Assembly: GCF_900176305.1 (NCBI RefSeq)
Contig: NZ_FWXH01000002.1
Location: 1-64,000, forward strand
DNA length: 64,000 nt
Reading direction: 5' to 3'
DNA from: Clostridium acidisoli DSM 12555
GTDB lineage: Bacteria > Bacillota > Clostridia > Clostridiales > Clostridiaceae
Both the position numbers and the translations under genes were made by a program. Under the pieces are notes generated by a model. That model saw only the letters and a list, made by a program, of their open reading frames with translations. It did not search any database and was not told the DNA's origin. This document shows positions 25,996 to 33,555 of this stretch, piece by piece; within the stretch, counting starts at the first letter, position 1; every line of letters begins with the position of its first letter.

Positions 25996-26370
25996 TTATT
26001 CTATAGAAACTTCCACTATATCGCCATTGCTACTTTTTACATCCACTATTTTACCTTCAAGTCCAGAGTCAATGGATTCCATGATCATTTTTACATCTAT
26101 GCCATCTGCTTCTGAAATTCCAGGAATTTTAATGTTATTAACGGCATTGCCTATAGACTTTAAAAATTTAACTGGCACATTAACATTTACAACGTCCTTT
26201 GTAGCTGAAAACACTCGCACTTTTAGCATTTTTTCTGAATTTTCAGATACAGGTAATTGTTGTAAAGTATTGTTTGTTTTATTTATAGCTTCAATTAGTT
26301 CACTAGCTTTATCTAAATCGATTTTTCCATCTTCAACCATTTTTAAGATTCTTTTTATTTCTTCTTTCAT
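25996..26370 (-). CDS. SHOCT-like domain protein (YvlB-like N-terminal region)
   Basis: The 124-residue protein starts with a short helical bihelix (KRILKMVEDGKIDLDKASELIEAI), the SHOCT-like motif also found at the start of YvlB/DUF4097 proteins. It is followed by a beta-rich part (LKVRVFSATKDVVNVNVPVKFL and GKIVDVKSSNGDIVEVSIE). It lies between a DUF2089 regulator gene and a small unknown gene with gaps of 22 and 34 bp, hence one operon. It probably acts as an adaptor or accessory protein of that regulator; this is inference. Confidence 0.75.
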   Translation of the reverse strand: MKEEIKRILKMVEDGKIDLDKASELIEAINKTNNTLQQLPVSENSEKMLKVRVFSATKDVVNVNVPVKFLKSIGNAVNNIKIPGISEADGIDVKMIMESIDSGLEGKIVDVKSSNGDIVEVSIE

Positions 26371-26392
26371 TTCAAAATCAATCCTTTCAAAT

Positions 26393-26758
26393 TTAGTTTT
26401 CTTTTATCATATTTACGGCTTGTTCGGCAGATATCTCGCCTTTCTCAAGCATGTCTAATACTTCTTTGTTAGTCACTGTGGATTTTTTTACATCAACATA
26501 ACCAAGAGCAGAAAGAACATCATCCAGTTTAGCCCTTACAGTAGGGTATGAAACACCAAGTTCTTTTTCTACATCTTTAATATTACCTCTGCATTTTAAA
26601 AAAACTTCTATAAAATTAAGATGCTCTTTACCTAAACTTTCGAACTTAGAAAACTCAAAGTCATTTTCAATAACAGTACCGCACTTATTACATTTAAGTT
26701 TGGTGATTTTAAGTTTTTCATTACATATAGGACATTTGATTAGGACTTTATACCCCAT
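26393..26758 (-). CDS. DUF2089 family zinc-ribbon/HTH protein
   Basis: The 121-residue protein has an N-terminal zinc ribbon (CPICNEKL and CNKCGT, about residues 9-30), followed by a helix-turn-helix-like region (FIEVFLKCRGNIKDVEKELGVSYPTVRAKLDDVLSALGY). The C-terminal helix pair is SHOCT-like (KGEISAEQAVNMIKEN). This is DUF2089, thought to be transcriptional regulators. I start at ATG 26758, which has AAAGGAGC 8 bases upstream; a longer in-frame ATG at 26797 has no such site. It is the first gene of the three-gene unit and may regulate it. Confidence 0.82.
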   Translation of the reverse strand: MGYKVLIKCPICNEKLKITKLKCNKCGTVIENDFEFSKFESLGKEHLNFIEVFLKCRGNIKDVEKELGVSYPTVRAKLDDVLSALGYVDVKKSTVTNKEVLDMLEKGEISAEQAVNMIKEN

Positions 26759-27005
26759 AGACAACAGCTCCTTTTCTATGTTTTTATTATAATGCAATAT
26801 TTTAAATAAATCAATAATAAAATTAAATAATTAAATTATTATATTAACAATACTTAATATAATAAAATTGATAATTAATTATATTAAGAAACGTAGAAGT
26901 TTTATAATGTTTTTACTCAATTTAAATAAGTAGTAAAACAAAAAATATTAAAAATAAAATAAAGATGTAATGTAGTATAATAGGAATGAATTAGAGGTGT
27001 AGAAT

Positions 27006-28958
27006 ATGAATAAAACAATTGGAATATTAGCTCACGTAGATGCAGGCAAAACTACTTTTGCAGAGCAAATTTTATATCATACAAAAAGTATTAAAAATAG
27101 AGGTAGAGTTGATCATAAAAATTCTTTTTTAGATAGTCATGATATAGAAAAGGAACGAGGAATTACAGTTTTCTCCGATCAGGCAGTTTTTCATTATAAT
27201 GACTCAACTTATTATTTAATAGATACCCCCGGTCATGTGGATTTTTCTTCAGAAATGGAGAGATCAATTAAAGTAATGGACTATGCTATTCTTATAATAA
27301 GTGGAGTTGAGGGTATTCAAGGGCAAACTGAATTAGTATGGGAATTACTTAGAAAATATAAAGTTCCAATTTTTTTCTTTATTAATAAAACAGATAGGGT
27401 TGGAGCAAATATAGAGGCTGTAGTTGAAGAAATAAAATCAAACTTTACAAGAGATGTATGCTTTATTACAGATTCTTTTAAAGATGAAGAAATGGATTTA
27501 GAACTTACAGAGTTTATTGCCGAAAAAGATGATATGCTTTTTCAAAAGTATTTAGAAGAAGGTTATGAGAAAGACGTATGGCTTTATAATATGAAAAAAA
27601 TGATTATAGAAAACAAAATTTTCCCTTGTCTAAGTGGCTCAGCGCTTCAAGATGTTGGAATAGAAAACTTTTTAGAAAAGCTAGATATGCTAACAACTAC
27701 AAATTATTATGCTGGAGAAGAATTTAGTGGAATAGTATATAAAATACGTCATGATGATGGGGGAAATAGATTAACCTACATAAAAGCATTAACTGGAACT
27801 TTAAAAGTTAAAGATGAAATACATATAGGAAATGAAGAAAATAATGTTTATGAAAAAATCAATCAAATAAGAATTTATAATGGTGATAAATTTAAAAATG
27901 TAGATGGGATTTCTGCAGGTGAAATTTTCGCGGCTTCAGGACTAAAAAATGCTTTAATAGGTGATGGTGTTGGCAGCTTAAAACAGAAAACTTATAATAA
28001 TATGGTTACATTACTTAAATCAAAAGTAATATTTGATGACAGTTTAAAAGTACAGGATGTTTTAAAATATTTTAAAATTTTAGAACTAGAAGATCCAGCA
28101 TTAAACGTAACATGGGAGGAAGAAAACCAAGAGATACAAATTAATGTAATGGGAACTGTTCAATTAGAAGTTTTAAAACAACTTGTAGAAGATAGATTTA
28201 ATTTAAGAATAAATTTTGGACCTTGCGAAATTGCTTATAAAGAGACTATTTTACAAGGGACAGCAGGTTATGGACATTTTGAACCGCTTAGACATTATGC
28301 AGAAGTACATCTTAAGCTTGAACCAGGAGAAAGAGATAGTGGAATTGTGTTTAAAAGCTTGTGTCATTCAGATAATTTAACTATTGGTAATCAGAATTTA
28401 GTTAAAACTCATATATATGAAAAAGAACATCATGGCATATTAACAGGGTCACCTATAACTGATTTGAAAATCACACTATTAACAGGAAGAGATCACAACA
28501 AACATACTAGTGGAGGAGATTTTAGGGAAGCAACCTTAAGGGCACTTAGGCAAGGCTTAGAGAGTACAGAAAATGCTTTGTTGGAGCCATATTATAATTT
28601 TAAAATGGAAGCAGACTTGGATTATATGGGAAGAATTTTATCAGATATACAAAAATTAAATGGTTTCTTTGAGCCCATGCAAACAATTAATAATAAGGTT
28701 ATTATAACAGGAAAAGGTCCTGTAGCTACATTTATGGATTACAGCAAGGAATTTACAGCATTCACAAAAGGCAAAGGAAAGTTAAGTTTTAGTTTTTCTG
28801 GATACGACATTTGTCACAATTCAGAAGAGGTAATTAACAAAATAGGTTATGATAAAAATGCAGATATAAATTATACCTCTACTTCAATCTTTTGTTCAAA
28901 AGGGGAGGGATTTTTAGTTAGTGGAGCTGAAGCAAAAGCTTACATGCATTGCTTGTAG
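27006..28958 (+). CDS. Tet(M)/Tet(P)-like ribosomal-protection-type GTPase
   Basis: The 650-residue protein is an EF-G-like GTPase: G1 AHVDAGKTT (residues 9-17), G2 RGIT, G3 DTPGH, G4 NKTD. Domains II to V follow as in tetracycline ribosomal protection proteins. Those proteins bind the ribosome and dislodge tetracycline. The C-terminal part departs from Tet(M)-type sequences as I recall them: the domain IV loop that meets the drug site reads QKLNGFFEPMQ. This is better called a Tet-like translation GTPase than a proven resistance gene. It stands alone with AGAGGTG before its ATG. Confidence 0.82.
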   Translation: MNKTIGILAHVDAGKTTFAEQILYHTKSIKNRGRVDHKNSFLDSHDIEKERGITVFSDQAVFHYNDSTYYLIDTPGHVDFSSEMERSIKVMDYAILIISGVEGIQGQTELVWELLRKYKVPIFFFINKTDRVGANIEAVVEEIKSNFTRDVCFITDSFKDEEMDLELTEFIAEKDDMLFQKYLEEGYEKDVWLYNMKKMIIENKIFPCLSGSALQDVGIENFLEKLDMLTTTNYYAGEEFSGIVYKIRHDDGGNRLTYIKALTGTLKVKDEIHIGNEENNVYEKINQIRIYNGDKFKNVDGISAGEIFAASGLKNALIGDGVGSLKQKTYNNMVTLLKSKVIFDDSLKVQDVLKYFKILELEDPALNVTWEEENQEIQINVMGTVQLEVLKQLVEDRFNLRINFGPCEIAYKETILQGTAGYGHFEPLRHYAEVHLKLEPGERDSGIVFKSLCHSDNLTIGNQNLVKTHIYEKEHHGILTGSPITDLKITLLTGRDHNKHTSGGDFREATLRALRQGLESTENALLEPYYNFKMEADLDYMGRILSDIQKLNGFFEPMQTINNKVIITGKGPVATFMDYSKEFTAFTKGKGKLSFSFSGYDICHNSEEVINKIGYDKNADINYTSTSIFCSKGEGFLVSGAEAKAYMHCL

Positions 28959-29010
28959 TATAATTGCATAAAGGTAATTTTAATATTTATAAATGCAGGG
29001 AGGATAAAAA

Positions 29011-29460
29011 ATGCCAAGACCAGTTAAGTTCCGAAGAGTTGAGAATTTACCCCAATATACATACTTTATACCAGCAGGCAGAAGAAAGTGTGAAATAGAG
29101 GATATAATAATTAAAGTTGAAGAACTTGAAGCAATGAGACTTAAAGATATTGAAGAATTAAATCAAGAAGAATGTGCTAAAAGAATGCATGTTTCAAGAC
29201 AAACGTTTCAAAATATAATTGATAGTGCGAGAAAAAAGATTGCGACTGCTATTATAGAAGGAAAAGGAATAAATATAAGTGGTGGAAATTATACAAGAAA
29301 TGTATGTGAATTTAAATGTAGAGATTGTGGAAATGTATATGAAATAAAATATGAAGAAGACAGAAGCGTATGCCCGATATGTGGATCTGAAAAAGTAATT
29401 TGCAGTAAAAAAGATAATTTTTGCAGTAAATCATGCAAGAAATTAACTAAAAGCAAGTAA
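29011..29460 (+). CDS. DUF134 family regulator with zinc-ribbon tail
   Basis: The 149-residue protein begins MPRPVKFRRVENLPQYTYF, the DUF134 signature. A sigma-like helix-turn-helix (ELNQEECAKRMHVSRQTFQNII, about 50-72) follows, then a rubredoxin-like zinc ribbon (CRDCGNVYEIKYEEDRSVCP) and a further Cys-rich tail (CSKKDNFCSKSC). DUF134 proteins are predicted DNA-binding regulators often found next to NifX/NifB-type genes, as here. GGGAGG precedes the ATG. It may control the downstream NifX-like gene. Confidence 0.88.
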   Translation: MPRPVKFRRVENLPQYTYFIPAGRRKCEIEDIIIKVEELEAMRLKDIEELNQEECAKRMHVSRQTFQNIIDSARKKIATAIIEGKGINISGGNYTRNVCEFKCRDCGNVYEIKYEEDRSVCPICGSEKVICSKKDNFCSKSCKKLTKSK

Positions 29461-29524
29461 TTTCTAATATAATCACAAAAGTACCAATTGCGTTAAGATA
29501 CAATTGATACTTTGTTATTGGCAT

Positions 29525-29553
29525 TTGACAATAATAAATGCCTGCTATATAAT
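29525..29553 (+). promoter_or_regulatory. Consensus promoter for NifX-like gene
   Basis: TTGACA (29525-29530) and TATAAT (29548-29553) are separated by exactly 17 bases, a perfect vegetative promoter about 30 bases before the ribosome binding site of the NifX-like gene. Confidence 0.85.
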
Positions 29554-29591
29554 ATAAATAGCATATGACAATAAAAAATGGAGGAGATAAT

Positions 29592-29948
29592 ATGAAAATA
29601 GCAATACCTAATAACGGAGATATGGTAAATCAACATTTTGGAAAGAGTGAGAGTTTTATTATTGCATCAGTAGAAGACAAGAAAATTATAGAAATTGAAA
29701 AAATATCTGCTGTAGAGTTTGCACATCAGCATCAGGGATTATCAGAGTTACTTGTAAAACATGGAGCAAATGTAGTTATAACTGGAGGTATAGGCAACGG
29801 TGCACTTTCAGGTTTACAGCAAAATGGTCTTAAGGTAATAAAAGGGGCAGCAGGTCAATATACAAAAGTTATTGAAGAGTATATTAATGGAAAATTAGAA
29901 GATAAAAATGTAGTTTGTAATCATCATGGAGAACATAATAATCATTAA
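29592..29948 (+). CDS. NifX/NifB-type dinitrogenase iron-molybdenum cofactor family protein
   Basis: The 118-residue protein matches the small NifX/NafY/NifB-C domain family: MKIAIPNNGDMVNQHFGKSESF, IEKISA, and HGANVVITGGIGNGALSGLQQNGLKVIKGA. The C-terminus has a His-rich end (NHHGEHNNH). Members bind FeMo-co precursors or other Fe-S/Mo clusters; stand-alone copies like this are common in anaerobes without nitrogenase, with unknown roles. The start is ATG 29592 with GGAGGAG upstream. A consensus promoter precedes it and a DUF134 regulator gene lies upstream. Confidence 0.87.
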   Translation: MKIAIPNNGDMVNQHFGKSESFIIASVEDKKIIEIEKISAVEFAHQHQGLSELLVKHGANVVITGGIGNGALSGLQQNGLKVIKGAAGQYTKVIEEYINGKLEDKNVVCNHHGEHNNH

Positions 29949-30070
29949 TAGACGTGGGCAGAGTAAGCTCACAAATTATAAATTATTGGATAAAACTGAT
30001 TGCATGTCTTTTTTATTTAGTGCATAATAAGTTTCTAATATACTAATGTTAAAATTTGGAGGCAATAAAT

Positions 30071-30391
30071 ATGTTTTCTATTTTCGAAAAAAACAATTTT
30101 AATTCAATAAGTGTTCATGATTTAGATGGTAAGCTAGGAAAGATTAATTTAATAGATGTTAGGGAAAGTTATGAATTCCAAGGTGGTCATATACCAACAG
30201 CTAAAAATGTACCTATGAGTGTGATTTTAACGGATCCAGAAAAGTACATTAATAAATCAAAGGAATATCACATAGTGTGTCAATCAGGAGCAAGAAGCGC
30301 AAAAACTTGTAAAGAACTATCTAGTCAAGGATATAATGTTGTGAATATTTCAGGAGGGACAGGATCGTATATTTTACCATTAGAAAGATAA
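30071..30391 (+). CDS. Rhodanese-like domain protein
   Basis: The 106-residue single-domain protein has the rhodanese fold: LIDVRESYEFQGGHIPTAKNVP and the active-site loop CQSGARS, whose Cys carries a persulfide in this family. It could transfer sulfur to cyanide or to a cellular acceptor. I start at ATG 30071 (GGAGG is 8 bases before); a TTG 15 bases upstream overlaps the binding site. It stands 120 bp after the NifX-like gene and may have its own promoter. Confidence 0.88.
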   Translation: MFSIFEKNNFNSISVHDLDGKLGKINLIDVRESYEFQGGHIPTAKNVPMSVILTDPEKYINKSKEYHIVCQSGARSAKTCKELSSQGYNVVNISGGTGSYILPLER

Positions 30392-30448
30392 AATATATAC
30401 AAATGCAATAATTTATTAAATGTATACGGCATAAAAAAGGAAAAATTG

Positions 30449-30532
30449 ATGGATTCTATAGATATAGTTCCAGTAGAAGTTTTGGAACTTATAAATAAAC
30501 AAGCAGAGGGATATGCCTACATAAGACCATAA
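30449..30532 (+). CDS. Candidate small ORF (27 codons), possibly a gene remnant
   Basis: ATG 30449 has AAAAAGGA about 8 bases upstream. The product begins MDSIDIVPVEVLELINKQ and ends YAYIRP. It resembles no family I can name. It could be a short peptide or the leftover 3' end of a longer protein. It lies between the rhodanese gene and the convergent LytTR gene. Confidence 0.3.
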   Translation: MDSIDIVPVEVLELINKQAEGYAYIRP

Positions 30533-30540
30533 ATAGTCTG

Positions 30541-31311
30541 TTATATCTCAAAGTAGTCTTTTAATTTTTTTACGTTGGTTCTACTTATAGGTATTTCAGA
30601 CTTTTCATTATCAGCCATAACTAATTTATAACTTCCATTAAACCAAGAATAAAATTCCTTTACGTTGTCCATATTTACAAGATAACTTCTATGACATCTA
30701 AAGAAATTTGTTTTACATTGTATTTGGCATAGGGTATATCCAACTATATATTTATTATTTTGTGTTTTCACATAGGTTTTCTCGTTTTCTATAAAAAAAT
30801 AATAAATGTCTTTTAAATCAACTAGTATTATTTTACCTTTTCGTTCACAAGGTACTTTTTTAAGTAGTTTTTTATCCTTGTCTATTTTATCAATTATTGT
30901 ATTCAACATATTAGGTATTTTTTCAGTTTGTATTCTTGTTTTATTCCATTTATCAATGATTCTGTTTATAGTAATATTTATTCGACTTTCATCAAAAGGT
31001 TTAAGTACATAATCAAGAACATACATTTCAAAAGCTTGTACAGCATATTTTGCATATGCTGTTACAAATATTATATCAATAGGATAATTAAAATCTTTTA
31101 TAATTTTGGCTACTTCAATTCCATTTTTTACAGGCATATTTATATCTATGAATACAACATTAGGTTTTTGTTTTTTTGTTAGTTCAATGCCTGTGTCACC
31201 ATCATAAGCTACCCCAACCACAGACATATTTTTGTGCTTTGATAGTATATATTTTAATTCTTCAGCGGAAGGAAATTCGTCTTCTATAATAACACATTTT
31301 ACCATATCCAT
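30541..31311 (-). CDS. LytTR-family response regulator (orphan)
   Basis: The 256-residue protein has a receiver domain (IIEDEFPSAEEL, phospho-acceptor Asp in VVFIDINMPVKNG, conserved Lys in DYVLKPF). A C-terminal LytTR DNA-binding domain follows (about 150-255; FFRCHRSYLVNMDNVKEFYSW is the signature). No histidine kinase is adjacent. It is divergent from the cstA gene; in enterobacteria LytTR systems (BtsSR, YpdAB) control CstA/BtsT-type pyruvate or peptide transporters. Control of cstA is therefore the best guess. GGGGGAC lies about 13 bases before the ATG. Confidence 0.9.
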   Translation of the reverse strand: MDMVKCVIIEDEFPSAEELKYILSKHKNMSVVGVAYDGDTGIELTKKQKPNVVFIDINMPVKNGIEVAKIIKDFNYPIDIIFVTAYAKYAVQAFEMYVLDYVLKPFDESRINITINRIIDKWNKTRIQTEKIPNMLNTIIDKIDKDKKLLKKVPCERKGKIILVDLKDIYYFFIENEKTYVKTQNNKYIVGYTLCQIQCKTNFFRCHRSYLVNMDNVKEFYSWFNGSYKLVMADNEKSEIPISRTNVKKLKDYFEI

Positions 31312-31438
31312 TTGTTAATGAAGTCCCCCTTTTTTATATAAAAATAACTTTATATTTATTAATAATTAAATTATATAACAAATGCGAAGTGATTGAAAAT
31401 GTTAAACAAGCACAAATTTCTACTATTCATCCACTTTT

Positions 31439-31534
31439 TTTACCCGTTTACCCCAAATAAGTACAAAACTAAAAGAATTAAATTTATAATAAAGTGAAAC
31501 TTGCACTTAAGCTATTTATGTGTAAACGATTTGA
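31439..31534 (+). promoter_or_regulatory. cstA control region: TTTACCC repeats, TATAAT and a cre-like site
   Basis: Two direct repeats of TTTACCC (31439-31445 and 31447-31453) lie just upstream of a promoter with a good -10 (TATAAT, 31485-31490) but a poor -35 (TACAAA, 31462-31467), the usual design for an activator. TGTAAACGATTTGA (31521-31534) matches the CcpA cre consensus except for one base and would lie downstream of the start. A LytTR activator plus catabolite repression is inferred. Confidence 0.5.
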
Positions 31535-31574
31535 TAATTAATTAACAATCATATTTAAAAAAGGGGGTTTTTAT

Positions 31575-33365
31575 ATGAATTCTATAGTTCTTGTAATAAT
31601 AGCACTTTTAGTTTTGGCATTAGGCTATAGGTTTTACGGCTGTTTTATAGCAGCAAAAGTTTTAGCATTAGATGAGACAAGAGAAGTTCCAGCTAAAAAA
31701 TTTGAAGATGGACATGACTATTTACCTACAAATAAATGGGTGCTTCTAGGACAGCACTTTGCGGCAATAGCTGGTGCGGGACCACTTATTGGTCCTGTCT
31801 TAGCAGCTCAGTTTGGATATCTTCCAGGCACACTTTGGATTTTAATTGGTGGCGTATTAGCAGGTGCAGTTCATGATATAGTTATATTATTTGCATCTGT
31901 TAGGCAAGATGGAGAAACTATTGCTGAAATTGCTAGAAAAAATCTTGGTAATAGGATGGGGTATATAACATCAATTTCAGTTATATTTATATTAATAATA
32001 ACTATGGCTGGGCTTGGGCTTCCTATAGTTAACTCTCTTGCCAGCAGTCCTTGGGGTACTTTCACAGTAGGTTTCACTATTCCGGTATCAATATTCATAG
32101 GAATTTATCTTAAATTTATAAGACCTGGTAAAATAGGTGAAGGTACTGTAATAGGGATGCTTCTAATATTTGCAGGAGTTATTTTAGGACCAGTTATACA
32201 ACATTCAGCGCTTGCCCCATATCTTACATTTAACATAAAGCAAATATCACTTATACTTGCTATATATGGGTTCTGTGGAGCTGTGCTTCCTGTGTGGTTA
32301 TTGTTGTTGCCAAGAGGATACCTAAGCACTTATATGAAAGTTGGCGTTATGTTAATACTTGTAGTAGGAATTGTATTAGTCAGACCAACTATTCAAATGC
32401 CTGCTGTTACTAAATTTGTAAATGGTGGTGGACCTATAGTTCCGGGAAAGGTATTCCCATTTATATTTATAACTATAGCTTGTGGTGCATTATCGGGTTT
32501 TCACTCACTAATAAGTACAGGAACTTCACCTAAACTTATATCGAATGAAAAAGATATATTACCTGTTGGATATGGTTCAATGATTATAGAATCTTTTATA
32601 GCGTTGATGGCATTGATAGCAGCAACATGTCTTCCAACTTCGGATTACTTTGCAATAAACTCAGCACCAGCTTTATTTGCAAAATTAGGTATGGTTCCAA
32701 AAGAACTTCCAATGTTGTCACATTTGGTTGGAGAACAGTTAGCTGGTAGAACTGGTGGATCTGTTTCTCTTGCAGTAGGTATGTCCTATGTATTTTATAA
32801 AATTCCGGGCTTAAAAGGATTAATGTCTTACTGGTATCATTTTTGCATAATGTTTGAAGCATTATTTATACTTACAACTATAGATTCAGGAACAAGAATA
32901 GGAAGATATTTATTTCAAGACTTGTTCGGAAAATTTTATAAACCATTTAAAAAGAAGGATTCTTGGTTTAATATAATATTTTTTAGTTTTCTTATGACAT
33001 TCTGTTGGGGTTATTTATTGTATACAGGTAATATATCAACCATATGGCCATTATTTGGTGTAGCAAATCAAAGTTTAGCAGGTATAACTTTTGCTATAGG
33101 TACCTCAGTACTTATACGAATGGGGAAGAAAAAATATATACTTATTACCATATTGCCTATGATACTTATAAGTGTAGCTACTTTTACAGCATCAATTGAA
33201 AACATTACTGATAATTATATACCAAACCATAAAACAACACTTACAGTTTTATCTATAATCCTTATAGTTATATTGGCAGTTATACTCTTTGAAAGTATAA
33301 GGCATTGGATTTCTGATTTAAAATCAGAAGAATATAACAAATCATCAAAAAGTACTATGTCATAA
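31575..33365 (+). CDS. cstA: CstA family carbon starvation / pyruvate-type transporter
   Basis: The 596-residue protein has about 16 membrane helices and matches CstA throughout: AKVLALDETREVPAKKFEDGHDYLPTNKW-like start, GQHFAAIAGAGPLIGPVLAAQFGYLPG, GAVHDIVILFASVRQ, and the GFHSLISTGTSPKLI and TTIDSGTRIGRY blocks. Members import peptides or pyruvate under carbon limitation. It is divergent from an orphan LytTR regulator and has a cre-like site in its control region. AAGGGGG precedes the ATG. Confidence 0.92.
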   Translation: MNSIVLVIIALLVLALGYRFYGCFIAAKVLALDETREVPAKKFEDGHDYLPTNKWVLLGQHFAAIAGAGPLIGPVLAAQFGYLPGTLWILIGGVLAGAVHDIVILFASVRQDGETIAEIARKNLGNRMGYITSISVIFILIITMAGLGLPIVNSLASSPWGTFTVGFTIPVSIFIGIYLKFIRPGKIGEGTVIGMLLIFAGVILGPVIQHSALAPYLTFNIKQISLILAIYGFCGAVLPVWLLLLPRGYLSTYMKVGVMLILVVGIVLVRPTIQMPAVTKFVNGGGPIVPGKVFPFIFITIACGALSGFHSLISTGTSPKLISNEKDILPVGYGSMIIESFIALMALIAATCLPTSDYFAINSAPALFAKLGMVPKELPMLSHLVGEQLAGRTGGSVSLAVGMSYVFYKIPGLKGLMSYWYHFCIMFEALFILTTIDSGTRIGRYLFQDLFGKFYKPFKKKDSWFNIIFFSFLMTFCWGYLLYTGNISTIWPLFGVANQSLAGITFAIGTSVLIRMGKKKYILITILPMILISVATFTASIENITDNYIPNHKTTLTVLSIILIVILAVILFESIRHWISDLKSEEYNKSSKSTMS

Positions 33366-33391
33366 CTTGCTTCTGTCAATAAAAATATATA

Positions 33392-33420
33392 TTGACATAT
33401 TACGGAAATGAAAGTATAAT
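33392..33420 (+). promoter_or_regulatory. Consensus promoter upstream of copA leader
   Basis: TTGACA (33392-33397) and TATAAT (33415-33420) are 17 bases apart. The transcript would start near 33427, leaving a leader of about 130 bases that contains a terminator-like hairpin. Confidence 0.85.
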
Positions 33421-33487
33421 TACGATAATAAAGATAACAAATTTGAATACTTGGTTATAATGTTTGCGGTTGACTAGGAAAACTGGA

Positions 33488-33530
33488 GACCCTGTCTAAT
33501 TTCTATTTTAGAATTAGACAGGGTCTTTTA
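33488..33530 (+). terminator. Terminator-like hairpin inside the copA leader
   Basis: GACCCTGTCTAATT (33488-33501) and AATTAGACAGGGTC (33512-33525) form a perfect 14-bp stem followed by TTTTA. It lies between the consensus promoter at 33392 and copA, so it would stop transcription before copA unless bypassed. It could also serve to end read-through from cstA. Confidence 0.75.
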
Positions 33531-33555
33531 GTATTATAAAAGGTTGTGATAATTA

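Noticed and set aside
26027-26458. 143-codon forward ORF across the SHOCT-like gene
   Set aside because: It is antisense to two well-supported genes of the DUF2089 operon and starts without a ribosome binding site.
33427-33490. Known riboswitch in the copA leader
   Set aside because: The segment does not match the consensus of the cobalamin, fluoride, guanidine, c-di-GMP or purine classes as I know them; it remains an unassigned leader.
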